DNA from: Ochromonadaceae sp. CCMP2298
Lineage: Eukaryota > Sar > Synurophyceae > Ochromonadales > Ochromonadaceae
Direction of reading: 5' to 3'
Assembly: GCA_026770595.1 (NCBI GenBank)
Contig: MU633824.1
Span: forward strand, 1 to 22,462
DNA: 22,462 bases
Both the position numbers and the translations under genes were made by a program. The notes under the pieces are model-generated. The model was not told where the DNA came from. It was given only the letters and a program-made list of their open reading frames with translations, and searched no databases. This document shows positions 1 through 10,100 of this stretch, piece after piece; the first letter of the stretch is position 1, and each line of letters starts with the position of its first letter.

Positions 1-2771
1 GGGGTGGGGACACGCTGGAGGCCCGCTTTCCCCTGGCGCAGGCTTCCGCCCCCTCCTTCTTCTGCTCCATATGCAGCAGCGGGCCCTTCCTCTCCCCCGC
101 GGAGCTCGGCATGCACTCGGCGGGATGCTATCCAGGAGCAGCAAAGGTCGCCGGGTCTGGGGGGGGTGGGGCGCGCCCTCCCGCTCCTCCCGCCCCTCCC
201 AGGTCTTCGCTGGATGCCCTGGCTGCGCAGATGCAGGCCCTACGCGCCGCCAGCGGGGCCAGCAGAGCGTCCGTAATCTCTCTGCCCCCGCAGAAGCGCA
301 CTAAGGGCGAGGTGGGTGGGGTCGAGTCAGGCGGAGCCGAGGACGCAGACGCGGAAATGGCCCAGGCGGAGGCGGGCGAGGAGGGTGAGGAGGACGGGGA
401 CGAGGATATAGACATGCGACTGGAAAACTCCGACTACCAAGACGCAGGCCTGCGCTCCTCCACCTCTGCCGCGCACGCCGCCATGCTAGAGCGCTACCAG
501 AACCTGTGGGACGACTCGCAAGTAGACCTGGACCTGATCTACTCCCTGCTGCAGTACGTGTTCAGCTCCGCATTCGCGCAGCAGGGTAGCGTGCTGGTCT
601 TTCTGCCTGGATGGGATGACATCTCGCGTTTATACAAAATGCTTCAAGGCAGTGCCGAGTTCTCCAACCCTGCGCAGTTCGTGCTCATCCAGCTGCACTC
701 AGGCATCCAGAAGAAAGACCAAGATCTGGTATTCCAGCCTCTGAGGCCGGGACAGCACAAGATCGTGCTGGCCACGAACATCGCCGAGACCAGCATCACC
801 ATCGACGACGTAAGCTCCCGTCATGTACTTGAAATCTCGCACCCCCAAGCACTGTCAGCTCAAAAATCCCCCTCTTACACTCCCTCTCCCTCAGGTGACC
901 GTGGTGGTGAACACAGGGCGGGCGAAGGAGAAGACGTACGACCCGCACACAAAGCTCGCATACCTACAAACTTCATGGGTGTCCCAGGCCTCGGCCAGGC
1001 AGCGGCGCGGGCGCGCCGGGCGCACGCAGGCTGGTGTTTGTTTCCACCTGTACTCGGCGCTGCGCAGCCAGAACCTGTCGAACTTCCAGGACAGCGAGCT
1101 GCTGCGCATGCCTCTGGAGGAGCTGGTTATTCAGGTGGGGAATCTCGTCCCATGCCACGCCACGCCCCACAACCCCCTCCCCACAACAACCCCCTTGCTG
1201 AGACTCCCACTGCCTCCTTACTCATCTTCACCACTTCTACACCCCCCTACCCTCCCACACCCCTGCACCCCCCCTCCCCATGTAGGCAAAATCGCTCGGC
1301 CTGGCTCCCGGTGCCGGATTGGAGAGCACCAGCGTGACCTCGTTCCTGACGAAGGCAATGGATCCGCCGCACGAACTGTCCATTATAAACGCAATCAGTC
1401 TGCTGCAGTCCATCGGCTGCCTGGACGAGCGAGAGCAGGTCACGCCCGTCGGACGGGTGGTCAGCCAGCTGCCCCTAAACCCGCGCCAGGGACGCATGAT
1501 CCTGCTGGGCTGCCTGCTGGGCTGCGGGCCTTCTGCGCTGTCTACCGCCGCAGTGAGTTGCTCACTCCTATTTCTTCTTCGCCTTCTAATCCTTTCCTTC
1601 TAACAAATTTAACAAATTTTTATCCCTTCTGTCTGTACGTCAGGCGATGGGGTACCGCGACCCTTTCGTGATGCCGACCTCCGAGCAGCAGAGATTTTTA
1701 TCCAACAAGGTGAAGGCCAGGCTCGGCCTAGACGCACCCTCCGACCAGCTGGTAGTGCTGCGTGCTATTCATGGCTTTTGTGATGCCCAAAAGCGCGGGC
1801 AGAGCAATGCGAGGCGCTTCTGCGACGAGCACTACCTCTCCCTGACCACGATGAGCTTCCTGCAGGACCTCACCAGTCAGATATTCTCCATCATGCGCGA
1901 GGCGCAAGTGCAGGTGACCAGCGCCTTCACCTCGAGACACGACAACAACCCCTTTTTGGCGATCGCAGTCATAGGAACCGGTCTGGTAAGTCTCAGCCAT
2001 GCTCCCTCTGATCTCTTCTTCGCCTTCTGATTGCTGCCCTTCAAATAATTCTAACCAATTCTTATCCCTTCTATCTATACCATTTACGTACGCAGTACCC
2101 AGACATCGGCGTGCGGAAGAAGGTACCCACTGCCCCCCTCCCCTCCTCACCCTCACCTACACCCTCCCAACCTCCCTCTCACACCCTCTAACCCTCTAAC
2201 CCTACCCCACACCCTCAGGGCGCCAAAATCTTCACGACGGAGAAGGCCATCAAGGCCAAGATCCACCCCGCCAGCACCAACTCAAGGTAAGCTTAACCCT
2301 TACCCTAGTTTCTCTGATTTGGTACTTACATTGCAATATTATGCAACACGTAGACTGCCCATGTACAAGAAGGAGTGCCTGAGGGAGCTCGAGGTCATCG
2401 GCTTCCAGGACCTGGTGGCCTCCACGCAGCAGGGGGGGCACATCGGCGGGGCCAGTCTGCTCATGCTCAACACCTGCGCCGCCAGCCTGTTCGCCGTGCT
2501 GCTCACCTGCGGCAGCCTGCAGGAGCTCTCATCGGGCGAGGAGAACGAAGACCTGGAGTCGGCGATGCACGTGGAGGTGGAGGTGGACGGCTGGCTGTCC
2601 GTGCAGATGCGAAAAGAGCACCTATTGATGGTGATCAACGCCAGACACCTGCTCACCACGGCGCTGCTCGTATTCCTGCAGAACCCCACAAAGCCCCTCG
2701 ACAAGACAATGGCAAAAGGGGTCGAGAAGCTGGTGGAGGTTCTGGCGCTAGAGCAGCGAGCGTGTAGTTAG
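1..2771 (+). CDS. DEAH/RHA-family RNA helicase, DHX36/DHX9-like, 3' part (5' end outside the window)
   Basis: C-terminal half of an ATP-dependent DExH RNA/DNA helicase, about 722 codons visible. I read exons 3-809, 895-1134, 1286-1552, 1644-1985, 2096-2122, 2219-2286 and 2354-2771. All junctions are GT-AG and keep frame; the five junctions up to exon 6 are phase 0 and the last is phase 2. Visible motifs, counted from base 3, are motif IV VFLPGWDDIS (about 198-207), motif V ATNIAETSI (257-265) and motif VI QRRGRAGR (305-312). Next come the winged-helix start PLEELVIQ, the ratchet/HA2 segment (LDEREQVTPVGRVV, then YRDPFV) and an OB-fold region starting near AKIHPAST. The order and spacing fit DHX36, DHX9 and DHX57; I favour DHX36-like. 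An acidic stretch (about 114-136) sits just before motif IV. The Walker A and DEAH motifs lie upstream of the window. The first 300 bases are Gly/Pro/Ala-rich and poorly conserved, so the first exon boundary is uncertain and an intron there is possible. Stop is TAG at 2769. Confidence 0.93.
1553..1643 (+). repeat. Helicase intron 3, similar in sequence to intron 4 (copy A)
   Basis: This 91-nt GT-AG intron lies between exon codons GCC GCA and GCG ATG. From about 1572 on, it aligns with intron 4 of the same gene (1986-2095). The block tcttcttcgccttctaat matches 17 of 18 bases, aacaaatttttatccc matches 14 of 16, and the Ttctgtctgta-type tract before the acceptor is shared. Such similarity between non-homologous introns suggests a copied, introner-like element. 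Confidence 0.6.
1986..2095 (+). repeat. Helicase intron 4, similar in sequence to intron 3 (copy B)
   Basis: This 110-nt GT-AG intron shares an ordered series of blocks with intron 3: tcttcttcgccttctgat, aaccaattcttatccc and ttctatctata, ending gtacgcag. It is about 19 nt longer, with extra bases near the donor and just before the acceptor. Both introns sit in phase 0. The shared order and spacing go beyond a generic pyrimidine tract. Confidence 0.6.
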
Positions 2772-2955
2772 TTGTGGATACCTGTTCCTCGTCTCCAAGT
2801 AAAAGGTATATACTCTCACACCACTGCAATACTTACTTAGTAACAATATTAAATAAGATTGATGAGTGAGTTGTGCTGCGGCCGCAGCTTAGTGTACAAC
2901 GCAGTCTAGTTCCCCACTACCATTTCTTTTCTGCGTCTCTCATTCTCTCTATAAC

Positions 2956-3879
2956 ATGGCCGACCATTCGAAGGTTGTGGATTTGACCGGGGATGAAGAG
3001 GAGAGCCGACCAAAAGAGAAGCGAAAACGAGAAGATAATGATGCTGCTTCGGACGCGCTGGCGAGAAAGCTGCAACGACAGGATCAACAGCAGGAACAGC
3101 AAGACGATGCTGCTTCGGACGCGCTGGCGAGAAAGCTGCAACGACAGGATCAACAGCAGGAACAGCAAGACGAATTGCTTCGAGGAGAGGACGATGCACC
3201 AGCCGCGAGACAATCATCATCATCATCCTCATCAGCAGCTCCACCTCTTCCTACTAGTGCCCGTGTCAATATGATTGACATCGATATGCTGCTCATAAAG
3301 GGGAGTGTCACGTCTGTGGTGGAATATATTACCATCAAATTTCTCGGAGGTCGAACTATCCTTGAGGCGACTGTGGAGAACATCGCTCGTCTTAGAGTCG
3401 AGTCGGAAACATATATCGAGAAAGGACACGGACTCGCAAAAAAGAATAAGGAGATGGGGAAGGACCTCGCAGCTATTCTCATCACCCGAGCACGCTGGCA
3501 CACCTCTCGCGGAGAAAGCAATGTACGCCTGGTGTCTTGGCTGGCACACATCATAAAGGACCTGCTGCCTAAAGCGTCGAAGAATAGTATTTCCTTTGTT
3601 CTGTACTGGGCTACCTGGAAGTTGATGATCGAAGACCCTGCCACAGCCTCATTTCTATTTGGCGACTGCTGGGGTGGTCATTGGGGGTGGTGGATAAAAA
3701 CAGCCAGGGAGAGAAAGACTCAGAAGAATTGGATCGGCATCCTCTCCAAGATGACGGAGAGCGGTCTGCGGGTCGGAGCCTATGACAGGTGGCCTGCGCC
3801 CGGAACTGTGCTTTTCGAGAACGATGCAATGAGACTCGTCGCTGGTGCTGGGGAGACATATAATGTACTATTTAAGTAA
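2956..3879 (+). CDS. Predicted nuclear protein with SIM-like N terminus and duplicated ubiquitin-binding-like helices (unknown family)
   Basis: Intronless 307-aa reading frame. The start ATG has a good context (aacATGG), 184 bp after the helicase stop. Residues 7-15 (VVDLTGDEE) fit the SUMO-interacting motif consensus (V/I-x-D-L-T followed by acidic residues). A basic cluster PKEKRKRE (about 19-26) could be a nuclear signal. Residues 29-72 are two identical 22-residue repeats with core SDALARKLQRQD. The L-A-x-x-L-Q pattern followed by Gln/Asp/Glu resembles MIU/UIM ubiquitin-binding helices, although the acidic residues are sparse. A Ser tract follows (about 87-93). Residues 105-307 look globular (Trp-rich GGHWGWW near 241-247), and I do not recognise their fold. 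Base composition is visibly less GC-rich than the neighbouring genes. The stop TAA lies inside gtaagt, a perfect splice donor, so the true 3' end could be spliced and differ. Gene confidence is good; any SUMO/ubiquitin role is inference. Confidence 0.75.
   Translation: MADHSKVVDLTGDEEESRPKEKRKREDNDAASDALARKLQRQDQQQEQQDDAASDALARKLQRQDQQQEQQDELLRGEDDAPAARQSSSSSSSAAPPLPTSARVNMIDIDMLLIKGSVTSVVEYITIKFLGGRTILEATVENIARLRVESETYIEKGHGLAKKNKEMGKDLAAILITRARWHTSRGESNVRLVSWLAHIIKDLLPKASKNSISFVLYWATWKLMIEDPATASFLFGDCWGGHWGWWIKTARERKTQKNWIGILSKMTESGLRVGAYDRWPAPGTVLFENDAMRLVAGAGETYNVLFK
3040..3171 (+). repeat. Perfect 66-bp tandem duplication inside the SIM-protein gene
   Basis: Units 3040-3105 and 3106-3171 are identical at all 66 positions, including synonymous sites, and each encodes 22 residues in frame. 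Perfect identity means a recent duplication or ongoing homogenisation. Confidence 0.97.
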
Positions 3880-3946
3880 GTTCCTTGCTTGATGGGCTGG
3901 CGAGCGGTGCAGCTGCAGGGAAAACGGGTTGAGGAGGTAGGGTAGT

Positions 3947-4070
3947 GAGTGCAGGGAGTGCAGGGAGTGTAAGGAGTGTAGGGAGGGCAGGGAATGCAGC
4001 GATTGTAGGGATTGCAGGAGGGCAGGGAATGCAAGATGGTAGGTAGTGAAGGGAGTGCAGGAGTGCGGGG
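3947..4070. repeat. Degenerate G-rich minisatellite, unit about 8-9 bp (gcagggagt)
   Basis: Runs of gcagggagt, gtagggagg and gcagggaat fill most of the 311-bp spacer (3880-4190) between two convergent genes. No coding sequence is supported. Apparent Leu/His/Ser-rich frames on the minus strand are translations of the repeat. The remainder of the spacer (about 4075-4190) is AT-richer and carries nothing I recognise beyond what should be the two 3' ends. Confidence 0.8.
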
Positions 4071-4190
4071 GTACAGCACCAGAACACTTGATCCCATCTG
4101 TAAAGTAATCCCACTCAATCAAATCTGCTAGTAATCAGGATCATTTAAGGCTACCTAGGGGCTAATTATATTGATTTAGTCCATGTATAT

Positions 4191-7100
4191 TCACAGTGCG
4201 GCGAGTCGGCAGGAGCACAGCTGCAGCCCTTGCCGAACCGCCGTGGCAACAGATCTCGACGTGGCAACCGCCTCTGTGCCCCCCGACCCTCCCGTCGCCC
4301 CCATCTGCCCCACCTGCGCCTCCTCTAGCTGCTCCTGCACGCGCTGGCCGGCCGCCTTTAGCGTCTCGACACTGCCGGCGCACCTAGCCCTCACCCTGGA
4401 GGAAGTTGCGTGCAGCACGGCGGCCACCAGCATTGCCGAGTCCGACAGAGACTGCAGCACGTCCTCAGGAGCGCCCTCCGCCCACTCGCCCGGCCCCCGC
4501 GCCAGCCTGGGTCGCAGGCAGACGCGCTTGGCGAGCTCCGCACTGGACAGAGACCCCCCCGAGCCCGTCCCCGCCCCAGGGCCGCTGCTGGATTTGCCAC
4601 CGCTAGAGCTGGTGCCCGCAACCGCTCCCGCTCCAACAGAGGCGCCAGCCTGCCCGGCACCCGCCGCTGCATCTGTGGCGACGTGCAGCCATTCTGCGCC
4701 GCTCTCCGCGTCTCCTTCCCTCAGCGACGCCACCTTCAGAATTTGCTCCGCGCGCTCGAGCGCCTCCACGCCCACCTTTGAGAGCGCGTCGACCAGGTCC
4801 GCACCCATGGTCCCGAAGCATAGGTCTGCAAACACGCTGCTCTGGAAGAGCGCCAGCAGCGTCTGCTGCAGAGAGCGGCCCAGGCCTTTCGCCACCATGT
4901 GTCCGATGAGGTGGTACCAGATGGACACGTCTCGGCAGTCGGTTGCAGCCAGAAGGTCCCTGCACAGCTCCACCACGTCCACGTGCGCGCCCTCGTCGTG
5001 CACCCACGTGCGCACAAGGGGCCGCGGGTCGGAGACAGCGGTAGCCAACACGATGCGGAAGTCGAGCAGACGCAGCCCCATGGCGTCTAGTAGGCTGTCC
5101 TCCGTGCAGGGCAAGCGGATTTCCTGCATCTCCGCCAGGCAGTAGACGTAGCTCTTAAAGCGCAACAGCTCCTGTCGGTGCGCCTCCGCCTCCCCTGCAT
5201 CGGCACCCCCCGCGCCAACAGCGCCCATACCGGGGGCGGGTTCCAGGAAGAGCAATGCCTGCACTGCGCGATACTTGGAGCGCGCAGTCAGCCGGCGCAT
5301 CACGCGAATGCCCCTGCCCCTCAACACGCTGTCCAGCTGCACCGTGTAGGCCTGGCGCTGCGCAGACTCCCCGCAGGTCAGCACCAACACCGCGATGGAG
5401 AGGGACAGATACAAGTCCTCCCTGCGGCGCCGCTCCACCGCAGAGGGATTGTACGTACTGTCCTCGCCCCAGAAGCCCCTCCGGGGATCCGCCCGCCCGC
5501 CGCCCAGCAGCGCCCCCTGTGTTCCGATGGCCCCAGCCGTGGAGGCATCGTGGCTGTTTGCTGCCCCGTTGTGTCCGTTGCTGTCCACGTCCGAGAGCAT
5601 GCGTCCGACCAGGCTGTGTCTGAGCAGCTCCAGCTGGGTGGCGGCCGCCTGCCCCTCCTGCTGCACCGGTACGTCCAGGCCGCAGTGCTGCGCTATCTGC
5701 GCAATCACCTTGGCCGCAGCGGCCACGAACTCCAGCGCCGCGGGGGCCGGGGCGCTGAGCGTGAATGAGTAGGCGGTGCTGGGCAGGCCCGACTGTACCG
5801 CCGCGGCTGTGTGCAGGTCCCAGCAGCGCTCTGCGGTGATCTCGAAGAGGTAGCGCAGCAGCAGCGTGGGCGATGCAATGGTGCTCAGAAGCAGCTGTCC
5901 CGCCCTGGGCGCATCGCTGAGCAGCAGGTTGAACTGCTTGACTGTCTGCTCGCACTGCAGAGTGCGCATCTCACGCCTCAGGTGCGCCAGCAGAGACCCG
6001 CCCTCCCCATCTCTATCCACACTACCCCCACGTCCGTCCTCGCTCTCCCGGGGCAGCGGCAGGGTGGGGTACTGTGTGGCCACCTTTAGCGCGTGCCTCA
6101 ACGCCACCTCTGCCTGCTCGTCGTCCCCGCAGCGCAGCTCTCTGGTGTATATCCACCGCCACAGCTGCACCTGCTGCGCGGGGCTGGAGAGACTGCCCTC
6201 GATGGCCTCCGCTGCCGCCGAGATGGCCGCAGTCTTCACTTCCCGCTGAGAAGCCAGCGCCGTCTCCCCATCGGTGCTGGCGGTCATGCGGCTATAGAGA
6301 GCCATGATCTTGCGCGCATTGAACTGGTTCTTGTCGATGCCCAGGGGCAGGCACAGGGGCGAGATCTTTCCGGCCGATTCGGGCATGTGCGTTAGCAGCG
6401 GGTCTAGTACGGACCAGGGCGCGGAGAGAAGCTGCCAAAGGGGGATGCGCTCTTGGTAGGCGCTGCCCGCAGTGGCATAGGGCGACTGTGCCATCACACC
6501 CTGGGCCGATTCAACTCCCGCTGACCCTGCTGATCCCGGCCCCGCCGCACCTGCCGCACTTCTACCCGCCATGCCAGCCGTGGCGGTGGCTGTGGGCAGA
6601 CACACGATGGCGGAGGTGGCCTCTCGGGGGAACTTGAGGCCCGACAGGTAGCCCGCGATATCGAAGTACTTCCTGTACTGCTCCAGCTCCGCAGCCAGCC
6701 CACGCTCCGCCTTGAGCAATGCAGTGGGGATCTTCTGCGGCCCGTCGCGCACGGAGGCAGTCCCGCTCTTGTTCAGGCCGCGGTGGCTGCGGTTGAGGCT
6801 GGTGTTGGCCTTGCTGGGAGAGTTCTCATCCTCCAGATCCGCATCCTCCCCGCGCCCACACCCCTTCCCCCGCGCCCGACCCTCCTCCTGCTCCTCCTCC
6901 TGCTCCTCCGGCTCCTCCTCCGCGCTGAGCAGGTCGAGAATCCACGTGCACACGAAGCGGATCTTCTCGTAATCCAGCGGGTGCACCTGCGGCAACAGCT
7001 CGCGCAGCCTGCCCAGCAGCGCCCGCTCCTCGACGTTCTCCGCCGCCGCGCGCACGCGACTCACCCATGCGAAGTCCCCAATCGCCCTGGGCGCCGAGGT

Positions 7101-10100
7101 CAGCAGCTGCTGCGTGTAGGTCAGCGCGGCGTACTCGGGCTCCAGGTCGAATTGCCTGCAGTACTCCGTGACGGTGTCCAGGTCCAGGTGGCCCTTCTCG
7201 AACAGCTCGGGGATGATGGAGCGAATGAGGCGCTCGCGCTGCTCCGCGTCTGGGCTCTGGAAGACCCTGAGGTCGACCTTGAGGCCCAGCGCGGAGAGCA
7301 GATTCCACCACTTGGCGTTCGTCTGCAGCTGCTGGAAGAGCAGCAGGAGGGGCTCCTGGTCCCACAGGTGCGACAACTCCTCGCCCACCATGGCTACCGT
7401 CTGCAGCCGAGAGAAGTCGCTCTGGATGGAGGGCACGGCGGACTTCAGCTCGCGCACCATGGTATCGTAGGGCAGGGCGGCCAGGCAGGCTACGCTGAAG
7501 GGCACGTCCAGGTCTCTGTAGATGAGCACCTTGCGGCACAGGGAGAGCAGGCTGCCTTTCAGTAGAGCCGCCTTCGCTGCCGAGTTGTGCCGCGAGCCGA
7601 ACAGGATGCGCGTGGCCAGCAGGTGGTTCTCGGAGCGCTGCAGGATGCGCACCAGGTCCTCCAGATCCGCAGGCGCCCCCCCGCCCACATTCGAGCCAGA
7701 GGGGCCGGAGTAGGCCCCCGTACCTCCGCCTCTGCGCTGCACCTCTCCCAGTGCGTAGCGCATCAGCGGCATGGCCACCACGGATGCCTGCATCAGGATG
7801 CCGTCTCTGGCGAACACGCCCTCGGACAAAAGACCCGCCGCCTCCGCGCGCGCCTTCTCGCCCCCAGCGCCTGTAACGGAGCGGAAGCTGGCGCTGCCGC
7901 TGGAGTTGCCGCTGGAGCTGCTGGGAGTAGAACTGAATGCAGACGCACAGGCGGCCGCGCCCTCCACGCGCTCGTAGACCGCCAGTACCGTGTCGGAGCC
8001 GCTGAGGAGGTCCAGCGTCCTGCCCAGGTAGCGGCTGGGGCAGGAGGAGACGGAGCACTTGAGCAGGTCGCGGGACAGCTGGAAGGAGGCCATGGGGAAG
8101 GACAGGTACTCGGGAACCTGCCCCCCACCTCCTCCTGCAGCTCCACCCAGGCCCATGGGCAGGCTGGGCAGAAGCACGCAGTCCTCGGGGCTGATCTGGT
8201 TAGCCTTGCGGGCAGCGATAGTGCACAGGGTCACCGCAGCGTCCAGCAGCAGCGAGGCCTCCTCCGCCGCCTCCGCGGACTGGTCCACCGCATCCACGGG
8301 AGTGCCGTAGGGCGTGTCGCCGTGTGCGGCGCTGGTGATAACGCTGGAGGCGTGGATGAGCTTCTCCCGACTCATCATCCGCGCCACCTCCACCGCCCTC
8401 TCGGTCTGCCCCGCCTCCACCAGCAGCTTCATAACCGAGTGCGTGAAGTAGGTCGCGCACACACCCAGCAGCACGCACACTTTGCGGATAGGCGCGGAGA
8501 GCGGCGGACTGGTGGTTAACCCCTGGTTCTCGTCTGCCAGCATCTGCTGCACCTTGGCCCTGGCCACCTTCGCGAGCACCGCCTGGCACACCTCCACGTT
8601 CGCCAGGTCGCACACGCACAGATAGATGCCGTGCGCCGTCTGCAGGGCCGAGATGCGCTTGAGGGAGAGCAGCAGCTCGGAGCAGATCCAGCAGCAGGCA
8701 GTGCCCAGCACACGCTGCCTCTCCACCCGCCCCGCTCCCCCTACACCCAAACCCATGCTCACGCCCACACCTGCTGCAACACCTGCCCCCGCCTTTGCCC
8801 CCGCCCCCACGCTCTCCCATTCTTCACGGGTTACGTCGAGGTAGTGCAGAGTGAGCACGATGGCCCCCCGCACCAGCACCTCAGCGCTCGCCCTAGCCTG
8901 CACCTGCTCCTCCCTTTCTGCCTGCCTCCCCATCCCCTGGGCCCCCGGCTCGAACAGGATCGAGTCGCTCTCCTCCTCCAGCTGATCGAGTAGGAAGGTG
9001 AGCGCGTCCTCCACCACAACCAACGCGCGCTCGGGCGGCAACAGCGACAGCGCCCTGTTCAGCTCCGCCTCCTGCGCCGCGCCCACACCCGGGTCCGTGG
9101 CGCGCTGCACGAGGGCGCGGGTGAGCACGGCAGATAGGTCGACGCTGTTCGAGCCAAGAGAGCAGGCGAATTCTACCGCGTCGGGCAAAGCGGATGGGCG
9201 GTGCGTGCTGGCGGCGATGATGGCCACAACAGTGCGGATGTGCTTGCCGTTCCGGGGCTCGAAGCTGTGCACGCCGTAGCTGGCAGCCAGCGCTTTGATC
9301 TTCAGCAGCCGCGTGGCCTCCGTGAGTGCGTCCCTCGTGGCGCCATCTACGTAGTGCGCAGCGGCGGCGGCCAGCTCGCACAGCAGGGTGGTGGACTCCA
9401 CATGCAGGACCACCGGCAGTGCGCCCTTGGTGCCCGTAGCTGTGCGCTCAGAGAGCACCATCTCCTCCGCCTCCTCTCCGTTGAAGTGTGTGGCGCTGTT
9501 CAGCGTAATCTGCTCCAGCACGGGCATCTGCAGCAGCGTGAGCACCATCTTGGCCTGCGCGTTGCGGTCGCGTATGGAGGAGGCCACCTTCACGAGGCGA
9601 GAGAGGCTACACGTCTCGCTATGGTCCATGTCCATGTCCGTCTGCGCCTCTGCCTCTGCGTCCGCCCCCGCCAGCACGATGCGCGTGGCGATTGACTCGG
9701 TGATCCAGCCCATCAGCAGCGCGTCCGCGTCTCCGCCGAAGCGAGTCACCAGCGGCACCACTGCGGTGCGCAGATCAGCCACCAGCGCGCCCTCGTCCAG
9801 CGCATCGATGCGGTCGAACACCAGCCCCCTTAGGCCTAGCTCGTCCACCTCCGCCAATCGGATGGGGTCGTCCCACTGCTCCCACAGGGCGCGCTGCAGC
9901 ACCAGGTTGCTGTGCAGCAGCTGCAGCTCCTGGCTAAGGGAGAGGCTTTCGGGACTGCCCAGCGGCACTGCGGCCATCAGATCACTCGCAGCGTCTACGA
10001 GCTTCACTGCGTCGAAGGGGCTCTCCCGGAGCTCCTCTGAGCGTCTCGCCCTCTGCGCCAGCTCGCGCGCGATCGCCGTGAAGGCTGCGCTGGGCCCAGA

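Noticed and set aside
2185-2212. Telomere-like ctaaccctctaaccct in helicase intron 5
   Set aside because: Only two or three imperfect units inside a C-rich intron; explained by composition.
4183-5145. Plus-strand 320-codon frame at the 3' end of the Rod-like gene
   Set aside because: Low-complexity antisense shadow with no motif and no homology that I recognise.
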